Below are positions 51,814-60,500 of a DNA stretch of 64,000 nucleotides, in pieces. The notes under the pieces were generated by a model. It had not been told where the DNA came from. It saw nothing but the letters and a program-made list of their open reading frames with translations, and searched no databases. Source of the stretch: GCA-002722245 sp964230605. GTDB lineage: Bacteria; Bacteroidota; Bacteroidia; Flavobacteriales_C; GCA-002722245. The stretch is from contig CAXRIN010000046.1 of NCBI GenBank assembly GCA_964230605.1, positions 46,673 through 110,672 of the forward strand. The letters are read 5' to 3'. Both the position numbers and the translations under genes were made by a program. Numbering within the stretch: position 1 is the stretch's first letter; every line of letters starts with the position of its first letter.

Positions 51814-54684
51814 ATGAAGAATTTATTGACACCTATTATGAAAAATCTATTGTTTTTGTTGTTGACTGTAGTATCATTTAATGCTTTTAGTCAAAGTGGA
51901 ATCTTAAAAGGAAAAGTTTTGCAAACAGACTCTTCCGCTGTTGCTTTTGCAATGATAATTGTTAATGAAGGTGAAGCAGCTAGTCAAACTGATTTTGACG
52001 GAACATTTTCATTGGAAGTTTCTCCTGGTGTTTATAAAATCAAAGTAATGCCTGGTGAATTTTCTTTAGGAGAGAAAGATATTGTAAATGTTGTGGTAAG
52101 AAAAGGAGAAACAACAAATTTAGGAACAATAATTATAGGAGAATCAGAAGGTCAAATTATGACCGAGGTTGTTATAAAGGTTCAAAAAACAGGTGTTGAA
52201 ACTGCTGAAGATGCTGCAGAAGAAAAATTTGAAAGCAAGGTTGTTTCAGAGGTTATCTCTCAGGAAGAAATTAAGGAAAAAGATGCTGGAGATGCTGCAG
52301 GTGTTGCTAAATCTGCTCCAGGTGTTTCCGTTGAAGGAGGTAAATATGTTTATGTAAGAGGTTTAGGAGATCGATACAATAAAACGACTTTAAATGGTTT
52401 AGAAGTACCAGGTTTAGATCCTGATAAGAATGCGGTTCAAATGGATATTTTCCCATCTAATATTATAGGTGGTTTATCTATTGAAAAGACGTTTGTTCCT
52501 TACATGCAGGCTGATTTTGCTGGAGGTATTATCAATATTAAAGTTAAAACTCCAAGTAAAAGAGATTATGGTATTTCAACAAGTTTAGGATATAATCCAT
52601 CAATGCATTTTAACAGTAATTACTATACCTATGATAGATTAGGGGGAGATGTTTTAGCAATGGGTGCTTCAAGTAGAGTTATGCCGGAATATAATCCTTA
52701 TGCTACTGACTTATCTATTATGCAGCAATTTGATCCTACATTGGCGCCTTTTCAAAAATCTAGCCTTTTAGATTATTCATTGGGAGGACACCTGGGGAAT
52801 AAAAAAGTTTTTAAAAATGCTTCAACTCTTGCTTACACAGTAGCCCTTTCATATTCAGAGAAAACTAGATTTTATGAAAATGCTCAGCAAAAAAGGTATG
52901 CTATTGATCAGAACAATGCTGATAATACATCTTTGATTTTAAGAACGTCTCAAATCGGAGATTACGGAACCAATGAAGTATTAGCGACAGCTTTAGGAGG
53001 TCTAACTTACTCTCTTGGGCAATTTAATACTATCAATTTCAGTGCAATGCGTTTGCAAAATGGTCAGTCACAAGCAGGGATCTTTGATTTTGATAACCAA
53101 TTAAATGCTTTTACTGCGAAACAATATAACTTGGAATATAATGAGAGAACTCTGAATAACTTTTATTTAGGAGGTAATCATACATTTAGCGATACTAGTA
53201 AATGGGAGTTGGATTGGAGATTATCATCTACTTTCTCTTCAATGGATGATCCAGATATTCGATCAACAAGATATAATATGAGTAACTCAAGTCCTTACGG
53301 TACCGAGGCAGGTTTACCAACTAGGATTTGGAGAAGCATGTTTGAAACTAACTATGCAGGAAAAGTTGATTTAACAAAGAAGTTTCACTTCAATGATACT
53401 ACAGCGAAATTGAAGTTTGGTGCTGCATCAACTTTAAAAGCGCGTGATTTTATTGTTGAATACTATCAAATCCTAGTTGACAAGTTTAGTGATTTAAATA
53501 TTGGAGATGATCCTAATGAAATATTTACTTCTCAAAATATGAAAGGAAGTGCTGATGCGCCTTCGGGTGCTGGTTTCTATGCAGGTCCACCTTCATCATT
53601 TACTTCATATGATCCAAATGCATTTAATTCACAAAGTAGATATTTTGCCGGATATGTTTCTACTGAATTAATGTTGTCAAAAAAGTTAGAAGCTATTGGA
53701 GGAGTAAGAGTAGAACAGTTTAGCTTATTATTTTCTGGATACAATGACAACGAGGATGTCCTTGTAAGAGATGAAGAGATGTTAAATAACTTGGATTTCT
53801 TTCCGTCTATCGGTTTAACTTATAGTATTAAGGATAATCAAAAATTAAGATTATCTGGAACTAAAACTATAGCTCGTCCAACGTTTAAAGAAATGTCGTT
53901 TGCCTCTATTATTGATCCTCTTTCAGGAATTACTTTCTTAGGAGGTAAAAATGCAATTGATGATTGGGACGGGGATTTAGTAAGTACGGATATTTATAAC
54001 GCTGATGTTAGATGGGAAGTAATGATGAAACAAGCACAGTCTGTTTCTATCAGCTCGTTCTATAAATACTTTATTAACCCAATTGAAATTATTCAAATTG
54101 CAGGGGCATCTGGTAACTTCCAGCCAAGAAATGTTGGTAATGCAGAAGTTTTTGGAGCTGAGTTAGAAAGTAAAATTGGATTAGTTAACGTGTCAAAAAA
54201 GTTGGAGCGTTTTGCTGCAAGCTTTAACTACACATTCACCTCATCAAGAGTTGAAATGAGTGATATGGTTAGAAAAAGTAAAGAGGAAAATGCAAGGACA
54301 GGTGAAGTGGTAGGAAAATATCGTGACATGGCGGGACAAGCTCCATTTTTGATCAATGGAGGAATCGCATATGAAGGACCAAAAGATAGTAGCGTTTTTG
54401 CAAATGTTAAAGTTGGTCTTTACTATAATGTTCAAGGTAAAACTTTACAATATGTAGGTATTACAGAAAGACCTGATGTTTACTCTGTACCGTTCCACAG
54501 TTTAAATTTAACAGCAAGTAAAAAGTTTGGACCTAAAAATCAATACAAGATTAACATCAAGGCTTCAAACTTATTAAACGATATTAAAGAGAAGGTTTAT
54601 GTGTCATACAACACTGAAGATCAAATATTCTCAAGTCTTATGCCTGCAAGATCTTTTAAACTAGGATTCTCAATGAAATTCTAA
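51814..54684 (+). CDS. TonB-dependent outer-membrane receptor with carboxypeptidase-regulatory-like N-terminal domain
   Basis: A 956-residue protein. A signal peptide starts at Met1 or, more typically, Met9 (MKNLLFLLLTVVSFNAFSQS). Residues ~25-110 form the CarboxypepD_reg-like domain with FDGTFSLEVSPGVYKI. The plug (about 140-255) has VAKSAPGVSVEGGKYVYVRG and FAGGIINIKVKTPSKRDYG. A 22-strand-type barrel follows, ending in FKLGFSMKF with terminal Phe. Such receptors import large or scarce ligands with TonB energy. The preceding lipoprotein gene may encode the surface partner, although a terminator lies between them. The ligand is unknown. Confidence 0.92.
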   Translation: MKNLLTPIMKNLLFLLLTVVSFNAFSQSGILKGKVLQTDSSAVAFAMIIVNEGEAASQTDFDGTFSLEVSPGVYKIKVMPGEFSLGEKDIVNVVVRKGETTNLGTIIIGESEGQIMTEVVIKVQKTGVETAEDAAEEKFESKVVSEVISQEEIKEKDAGDAAGVAKSAPGVSVEGGKYVYVRGLGDRYNKTTLNGLEVPGLDPDKNAVQMDIFPSNIIGGLSIEKTFVPYMQADFAGGIINIKVKTPSKRDYGISTSLGYNPSMHFNSNYYTYDRLGGDVLAMGASSRVMPEYNPYATDLSIMQQFDPTLAPFQKSSLLDYSLGGHLGNKKVFKNASTLAYTVALSYSEKTRFYENAQQKRYAIDQNNADNTSLILRTSQIGDYGTNEVLATALGGLTYSLGQFNTINFSAMRLQNGQSQAGIFDFDNQLNAFTAKQYNLEYNERTLNNFYLGGNHTFSDTSKWELDWRLSSTFSSMDDPDIRSTRYNMSNSSPYGTEAGLPTRIWRSMFETNYAGKVDLTKKFHFNDTTAKLKFGAASTLKARDFIVEYYQILVDKFSDLNIGDDPNEIFTSQNMKGSADAPSGAGFYAGPPSSFTSYDPNAFNSQSRYFAGYVSTELMLSKKLEAIGGVRVEQFSLLFSGYNDNEDVLVRDEEMLNNLDFFPSIGLTYSIKDNQKLRLSGTKTIARPTFKEMSFASIIDPLSGITFLGGKNAIDDWDGDLVSTDIYNADVRWEVMMKQAQSVSISSFYKYFINPIEIIQIAGASGNFQPRNVGNAEVFGAELESKIGLVNVSKKLERFAASFNYTFTSSRVEMSDMVRKSKEENARTGEVVGKYRDMAGQAPFLINGGIAYEGPKDSSVFANVKVGLYYNVQGKTLQYVGITERPDVYSVPFHSLNLTASKKFGPKNQYKINIKASNLLNDIKEKVYVSYNTEDQIFSSLMPARSFKLGFSMKF

Positions 54685-54706
54685 TTTTACATCAAATTAA
54701 CATTTT

Positions 54707-54734
54707 AAACAGCCAGCAATTTGCTGGCTGTTTT
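54707..54734 (+). terminator. Rho-independent terminator after the TonB receptor
   Basis: A perfect 12-bp stem AAACAGCCAGCA / TGCTGGCTGTTT with a three-base loop and trailing T residues, 22 bases after the stop. Confidence 0.9.
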
Positions 54735-54908
54735 GTTTATAACAGAAGTTAAAACTATAAAGTTTCAACACATCTCTTTCAGTTTTGACTTTAATCATAT
54801 TGAATTGTAGTGGCCTATGACAATAGGTCATAACAAGGAATATTGTGTTTGTTAAGATTCTTAACGTTTATATAACCTTTCATTAAGATGCCAATAATTA
54901 GTGTGAGA

Positions 54909-54916
54909 TAGTTTTG
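54909..54916 (+). promoter_or_regulatory. -7 box TAGTTTTG before the response regulator
   Basis: A perfect TAnnTTTG match 17 bases before the ATG at 54934; the -33 element is weak (TTA at 54883). The rest of the gap after the receptor terminator shows no other signal I can name. Confidence 0.45.
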
Positions 54917-54933
54917 TTTAAACTACTAAAAGC

Positions 54934-55632
54934 ATGGAAAACACTAAGGTTTTGTTGGTTGATGACGAGCAAGATATTATCGAGTTTGTTAAATATAATC
55001 TTGAAAAGGAAGGTTACTGGATTGAAACGGCAAGCAATGGAAAAGAGGCTCTTCAGGTTGCAGCTAAATTTAAACCAGCATTGATTATTCTTGATATCAT
55101 GATGCCTGAAATGGATGGTATTGAAGCTTGCTATAAGTTAAGAGAAAACAAAGATTTAGATAATGCTATCATTGCTATGCTAACAGCAAGGAATGAAGAT
55201 TATACTCAAGTTGCAGGTTTACAAGCGGGCGCGGATGATTTTATTAAGAAGCCTGTTAAGCCAAGAGTTTTAGTTACAAAAGTTGAGTCTTTGTTAAGAA
55301 GACGAAATATTGAGGTGATTCCAATGCAGCCTCAAAATAAATCTAACATTATAATTGATCAAGAGCGTTTTTTGGTTTTGAAAAGAGACGAAAAAATATC
55401 GCTTCCTAAAAAGGAGTTTGAATTGTTGTTACTACTCTCATCAATTCCAGAAAGAGTTTTTACCAGAGATGAAATTTATGGTAAAATCTGGGGTAGTCAG
55501 TTAATTGTAGGGGATAGAACAATTGATGTTCATATTAGAAAACTAAGAGAGAAATTGGGTGATGAATGTATCCAAACTGTAAAAGGTGTTGGTTATAAAT
55601 TTAATCCTGAAGAAGAAAGAGCTGTTGCCTAA
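54934..55632 (+). CDS. OmpR/PhoB-family response regulator
   Basis: A 232-residue two-domain regulator. The receiver (1-120) has the acidic pair Asp10/Asp11, the phospho-acceptor Asp54 in ILDIMMPEMDG, Thr84 and Lys105 in FIKKPVKP. A winged-helix DNA-binding domain (about 135-228) has FTRDEIYGKIWG, RTIDVHIRKLREKLG and VKGVGYKF. No histidine kinase gene is adjacent, so the partner is encoded elsewhere. The overall sequence is PhoB-like, but the signal cannot be inferred. It has its own -7 box and a convergent terminator downstream. Confidence 0.93.
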   Translation: MENTKVLLVDDEQDIIEFVKYNLEKEGYWIETASNGKEALQVAAKFKPALIILDIMMPEMDGIEACYKLRENKDLDNAIIAMLTARNEDYTQVAGLQAGADDFIKKPVKPRVLVTKVESLLRRRNIEVIPMQPQNKSNIIIDQERFLVLKRDEKISLPKKEFELLLLLSSIPERVFTRDEIYGKIWGSQLIVGDRTIDVHIRKLREKLGDECIQTVKGVGYKFNPEEERAVA

Positions 55633-55769
55633 GGTGAGCAAACAAAATATGTTTTTGTAGCGACAAAAGCTGTCAAAAATTTGTGCCACATGTTGAAAAT
55701 AGCGATATTTAAATCGCCTTTTCGGCATGGGGTTTATCATTTTACAAGATTTAAAAGACTATAAGTTTT

Positions 55770-55840
55770 CCCACAGGAGGTTTTTAAGTTTCTTTTTTGT
55801 TTTAGCTTTTTCATGGTTTTTTTCCTTCTGTGGGTTTTTT
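55770..55840. terminator. Long-looped hairpin terminator between convergent genes
   Basis: CCCACAGGAGG (55770-55780) pairs with CCTTCTGTGGG (55824-55834) through a 43-base T-rich loop, followed by TTTTTT. It lies between the response regulator and the leftward lipoprotein gene; the complementary side also offers an A/T-rich tail, so it may serve both. Confidence 0.6.
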
Positions 55841-55844
55841 CTAA

Positions 55845-56270
55845 TTAAAAGCTAACGTCTCTTGTGTAAGTAGTGTTTACAGTGTCAATGTCATTCCCAT
55901 CATCAACATAGTAAACCAGGTTTATTTCATTTCCACTTAAAGTCCCTGTTCCTCTAATACCGTTATTATTCACTATTTGATTTGGAATTGTAATTGTATT
56001 GCTTTCAATTGCTGAAACGGTTGCGTAAACGCTATCTGTTACACCAAGTTTGTAGAAGTTTAAAATATTAATACGTGATCCAAAGTCACTATCCTTATTA
56101 ATATCAACTTCATAAACTCTACTTCCTAGCAGATCACTCGATTCACTAGCTAGCCAGTTTCCAACAAATTCATCCCTTGAGTCTGCATCTTCATTGAATA
56201 AATCGTCCTCTGTACAGCTAAATAAGCTTATTGCAATCGCTACTATTCCTAATTTGAATTGATTTTTCAT
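55845..56270 (-). CDS. Small hypothetical lipoprotein
   Basis: I start at ATG 56270 rather than the in-frame ATG at 56333, because this places a lipoprotein signal at the N-terminus (MKNQFKLGIVAIAISLFSC, lipobox cysteine at residue 19) and removes an overlap with the gene upstream. The mature part (~120 residues) is acidic and beta-rich, with FVGNWLASES near the start, a pattern seen in lipocalin-like or META-like small lipoproteins of this phylum. Function unknown. The gene is 4 bp downstream of the cysteine-rich protein gene. Confidence 0.65.
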   Translation of the reverse strand: MKNQFKLGIVAIAISLFSCTEDDLFNEDADSRDEFVGNWLASESSDLLGSRVYEVDINKDSDFGSRINILNFYKLGVTDSVYATVSAIESNTITIPNQIVNNNGIRGTGTLSGNEINLVYYVDDGNDIDTVNTTYTRDVSF

Positions 56271-56274
56271 TTTA

Positions 56275-56454
56275 TTATTTTTTGAATTTTTGCGCTTTTT
56301 TATCCCATCCGTATGGGCAATGTTTGCATCCATTTTTACAACAGTATCCTCGCTTTAACAAATACTGTTCCGTAAAAACTCGATATCCCATTTCATTAAT
56401 ATAATAATCACCCTCCTCAAATTGATTTCTTCCCAATCCATCAAATTCTCCCAT
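56275..56454 (-). CDS. Small cysteine-rich conserved protein (DUF5522-like)
   Basis: Read from ATG 56454 this gives 59 residues; the longer frame to 56508 would overlap the divergent PLP-enzyme gene. The core DYYINEMGYRVFTEQYLLKR followed by GYCCKNGCKHCPYGWDKK is a well-conserved Bacteroidota pattern. Its four cysteines (CC-x2-GC-x2-C) could bind zinc or an iron-sulfur cluster. Function unknown. It is in one transcript with the lipoprotein gene. Confidence 0.78.
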   Translation of the reverse strand: MGEFDGLGRNQFEEGDYYINEMGYRVFTEQYLLKRGYCCKNGCKHCPYGWDKKAQKFKK

Positions 56455-56475
56455 CTTATATCTTAGTTTTGTGGC

Positions 56476-57378
56476 GTGTTTCCAAGTTTGCCAAATATAC
56501 CCATTCAAGAAATAAAGAGTGAATTATTTACTAAAAATAAGATCCAACTTTTCATAAAAAGAGAGGATTTAATTCACCCTGAAATCTCGGGTAATAAGTG
56601 GAGGAAACTGAAGTACAACATAAACGAATATTATGAGAAAGGTTGCCAGTGTATTGTTACTTTTGGAGGTGCCTATAGTAATCATATAGCCGCCACATCG
56701 GCTGCAGGTAAAATGTTAGGTATACCTACATTTGGAATTATCAGAGGTGAAGAAGTTGAGAATGAAACACTGAAGAAAGCAGCGGAAAATGGTATGAAGT
56801 TTTGTTTTGTTTCTCGAGAAGAATATAAGTTAAAAGAGCAAGGGGAGGTGGCTTCCAAATTTATTCAATCTTTGGATATGCCATTTGTTATTCCTGAAGG
56901 AGGAGCGAATTTGAATGGGTTGAAAGGTTGTGGGGAGATTTTACAAGGTGTTGATTTTGATACTGTTGTGTCTGCTTGTGGTACAGGTAATACGATTTCG
57001 GGAATTATATCTTCTCTTAAAAAAAGTCAAAAGGCTATTGGTATTCCGGTTTTAAAAGGAGCTGATTTTTTGGTTGATGATGTTCAAAGAAATTTGAGGG
57101 AATTAAATTCAGATAACACAAATTGGGAATTAAAACTAGATTATCATTTTGGAGGCTATGCAAAATATAAAGTCGATTTAATTGACTTTATCAAAAAATT
57201 CTATCAAGATTTTCAAATCAAGTTAGATCCAGTTTACACAGGAAAAGCGATGTTTGCCTTGTTTGATTTAATTCGAAAAGGAGAAATACAAAATCAAAAA
57301 GTATTTTTTGTTCACACCGGTGGTATTCAAGGTGTTAAGGGGTTTGAGGAGCGTTACAAACTGAAGATTTTTGAATAG
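56476..57378 (+). CDS. PLP-dependent enzyme of the ACC deaminase/D-cysteine desulfhydrase family
   Basis: A 300-residue fold-type II PLP enzyme. The PLP lysine lies in IKREDLIHPEISGNKWRKLK (SGNKWRKL), followed by TFGGAYSNHIAATSAA, which grips the substrate carboxylate. SACGTGNTISGI binds the phosphate, and it ends in FVHTGGIQGVKGFEER. Members deaminate 1-aminocyclopropane-1-carboxylate or split D-cysteine into pyruvate, H2S and ammonia; D-cysteine desulfhydrase is more usual in this phylum. The start is GTG at 56476, as no earlier ATG fits. Confidence 0.85.
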   Translation: MFPSLPNIPIQEIKSELFTKNKIQLFIKREDLIHPEISGNKWRKLKYNINEYYEKGCQCIVTFGGAYSNHIAATSAAGKMLGIPTFGIIRGEEVENETLKKAAENGMKFCFVSREEYKLKEQGEVASKFIQSLDMPFVIPEGGANLNGLKGCGEILQGVDFDTVVSACGTGNTISGIISSLKKSQKAIGIPVLKGADFLVDDVQRNLRELNSDNTNWELKLDYHFGGYAKYKVDLIDFIKKFYQDFQIKLDPVYTGKAMFALFDLIRKGEIQNQKVFFVHTGGIQGVKGFEERYKLKIFE

Positions 57379-57514
57379 CTAAAAGCCTTTTATGATATAT
57401 GAGTTATATAGAATTGTAAATTCTTTTAATTTTTAAATTATTTAAATTGAGGATAATTCACTCATATTGTCGGTTTACAAGGGTTTAGGACTTTTTTCTT
57501 ATTATTTTTTGTTG

Positions 57515-57522
57515 TATTTTTG
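57515..57522 (+). promoter_or_regulatory. -7 box TATTTTTG for the glutamate synthase operon
   Basis: A perfect TAnnTTTG match 42 bases before the gltB ATG. No clear TTG lies 19-21 bases upstream. The rest of the gap (57379-57564) shows only the palindrome listed next. Confidence 0.5.
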
Positions 57523-57533
57523 CCGTCCCTTTC

Positions 57534-57548
57534 GCGGGAATTTCCCGC
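57534..57548. promoter_or_regulatory. Palindrome GCGGGAA-T-TTCCCGC at the gltB transcript start
   Basis: A perfect 7-bp inverted repeat in an otherwise AT-rich spacer, about 12-26 bases after the -7 box, so it should be at the very start of the transcript. It could be an operator, or a short 5' RNA structure. Confidence 0.45.
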
Positions 57549-57564
57549 TGTAATTTACATATAT

Positions 57565-60500
57565 ATGGCACAAAAACAAGGACTGTACGACCCAAGTTTT
57601 GAACACGATTCGTGTGGAATCGGTTTCGTAGCGAACCTAAACAACGAGAAGCAATATAGCTATATCCAAAATGCTTTGGACATGTTAGTGAACATGGAAC
57701 ACAGAGGAGGATGTGGATGTGAGCCAGAAACTGGTGATGGAGCTGGAATTTTATTACAGGTTCCTCATGAGTTTTATGCTGCTGAATGTAAAAAGTTAGG
57801 TTTCGAGTTACCAGGAGAAGGTAAATACGGAGTTGCAATGACTTTCTTTCCAAAGGATGCAAAGTTAAGAGCGACTGTTAAATCAAGACTGGAAGAGTAC
57901 ATTAAACGTCTTGGGTTTGAATTGTTAGGATATAGAGATGTGCCTACTGATAATTCAATGATTGGTAAGTCAGCTTTAAGAGTTGAACCACATGTTGAGC
58001 AGGTGTTTTTAAAGTTTTTAGAGTCTGATGATCCAAAAGCTCTAGAAAGAAGATTGGTTGTTTTAAGAAAGTACGCAATTAGAACAATCAGAAATGAAAT
58101 GAAAGGGATTGATGATAGTTTTTATATCGCTTCGTGTTCTGCAAAAAAGGTAGTGTACAAAGGGATGTTAAGAACTGATCAAGTTCAGAAATACTATTTA
58201 GACTTACAAAACAAAGAGATGAAAACGGCTTTAGCTGTTGTTCATTCTCGTTTCTCAACAAATACTTTTCCTCAATGGAGATTAGCTCAGCCATTCCGTT
58301 ACATTGCGCACAATGGTGAGATCAATACTATTAAAGGAAATGTAAACTGGATGAAAAGTAAGCAAGTTTTACTTGAGTCTACTGAGTTTACTTTAGAGGA
58401 AATTGATTGGATGATGCCAATCTGTGATATCAAAAGATCGGATTCATCAAACTTAGATAATGTTGTTGAGCTTTTAACTTTAGGAGGTCGTTCATTGCCA
58501 GAAGTAATGATGATGCTTGTTCCTGAAGCATGGCAAAATAATCCAGAAATGAGAGAAGAAAAGAGAGCATTCTATGAATACTACTCTTCTATAATGGAAC
58601 CATGGGATGGTCCAGCATCAATCTCATTTACAGATGGTGATGTTGTAGGTGCAACTCTAGATAGAAACGGTTTAAGACCATCTAGATACTGTGTTTTGAA
58701 TGACGGAACAATTGTAATGTCATCTGAGGCAGGATCATTAATTGTTGATGAAACTAAAGTAGTTAAGAAAGGAAGATTACAGCCTGGTAAATTATTCGTT
58801 GCTGATTTAAAGAATGGAAAAATCATTTCTGATGATGAGTTAAAGGATGATATCTGTGCAAGAAAACCTTACGGAAGATGGTTGAAAGAAAATAAATTAA
58901 CGCTTCAAGATATTGCTAGACCTAGACAAAAGTCTAAGCAACCAGCAACTGGAGAAGAGTTATTACAAAAGCAAATTGCATTTGGATTCACTCGTGAGGA
59001 TTTATCTGAGATTTTGGAGCCAATGTCTAAAGATGGTAAAGAACCACTTGGATCAATGGGGACAGATACTCCATTGGCTGTTTTATCTACTCAAGCGCAA
59101 CATGTATCAAACTACTTCAAGCAATTATTTGCTCAAGTATCAAACCCTCCGATAGATCCTATTAGAGAGGCTGTAATCATGTCGCTATATACAAACTTAG
59201 GAGAGCAAAGAAATATTCTTACGGAAACTCCTGAGCACTGTAGACAAATTCATTTAGATACACCAGTTTTATCAAACGGTCAGTTAGATAAAATTAAAGG
59301 TTTGAATGATGATGCATTTAAATCATATACAATCAATGCCACTTTTTCAGCAACAAACAGAGCTGGTGCTTTAGAGAGAGCAATTGATGAAATTTGTGCA
59401 AATGCTGAAAGAGCAACTTTGATGGGATGTAATATTCTTATCATCTCAAATAAGTTAATCAGTGAAAGTGATGCACCAATTCCTTCATTACTAGCTGTTG
59501 GAGCAATTCATACTTCTTTAACTAAGAAAGGTTTAAGGGCTAAAACATCTATTGTTGTTGAGGGAGGTGATGTTATAGAAACTCACCATTATGCTACTTT
59601 AATTGGATTTGGAGCTAATGCTGTAAACGCTTATTTAGCAGGTGATACAATTAGAAGCATCTTCAAAGATGAATTAGAAGCTGGAGAAGTAACGATTAAG
59701 CAGTTACTTAAGAATTATAGCAAAGCAATTTGTGGTGGATTATTGAAGATTTTCTCAAAAATGGGAATTTCAACTCTTCAGTCATATCAAGGAGCTCAAA
59801 TTTTTGAAGCTTTAGGGATTTCAGATGCTGTTATTCAGAAGTGTTTCAAAGGAACAACCTCTAGAATTCAAGGGATGACTTTCGATGATTTAGCTAGAGA
59901 AGCAGTTATCAAACATGAAAGAGCATTCTCAAACTGGAGCGCAGATAAGCACTTATATATTGGAGGTTATTACCAGTGGAAAAGAAAGGGTGAGGCTCAC
60001 TTATTCAATCCCACAACAATTCACTTATTACAGAACTCTACACGAAATAATGATTTCGGTACTTATAAGAAATACGCTCAGGCTATCAATGATCAGTCGA
60101 AGAGACACATTACACTAAGAAGCTTATTAGATTTCAATAAAGGAAAATCAATTTCAATTGATGAGGTTGAATCTAAGGAAAGCATCATGAAGAGATTTGC
60201 AACAGGGGCTATGTCGTTTGGTTCTATTTCTTACGAAGCACACAGCACGCTTGCTATTGCAATGAACAGAATTGGTGGTAAGTCAAACTCAGGAGAAGGA
60301 GGGGAAGATGAAGAGAGATTCATCAAGAAAGAAAATGGAGATTGGGAAAGATCTGCAATTAAACAAATCGCTTCTGGTCGTTTTGGGGTTACCTCTAATT
60401 ATTTAACTAATGCTGATGAGCTTCAAATTAAAGTTGCTCAAGGTGCTAAGCCGGGAGAAGGAGGGCAATTACCAGGTCACAAGGTTGATGACTGGATTGG

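Noticed and set aside
57485..57862. 125-codon minus-strand frame across the gltB start
   Set aside because: It covers the gltB promoter and conserved N-terminus; composition is that of a shadow frame.
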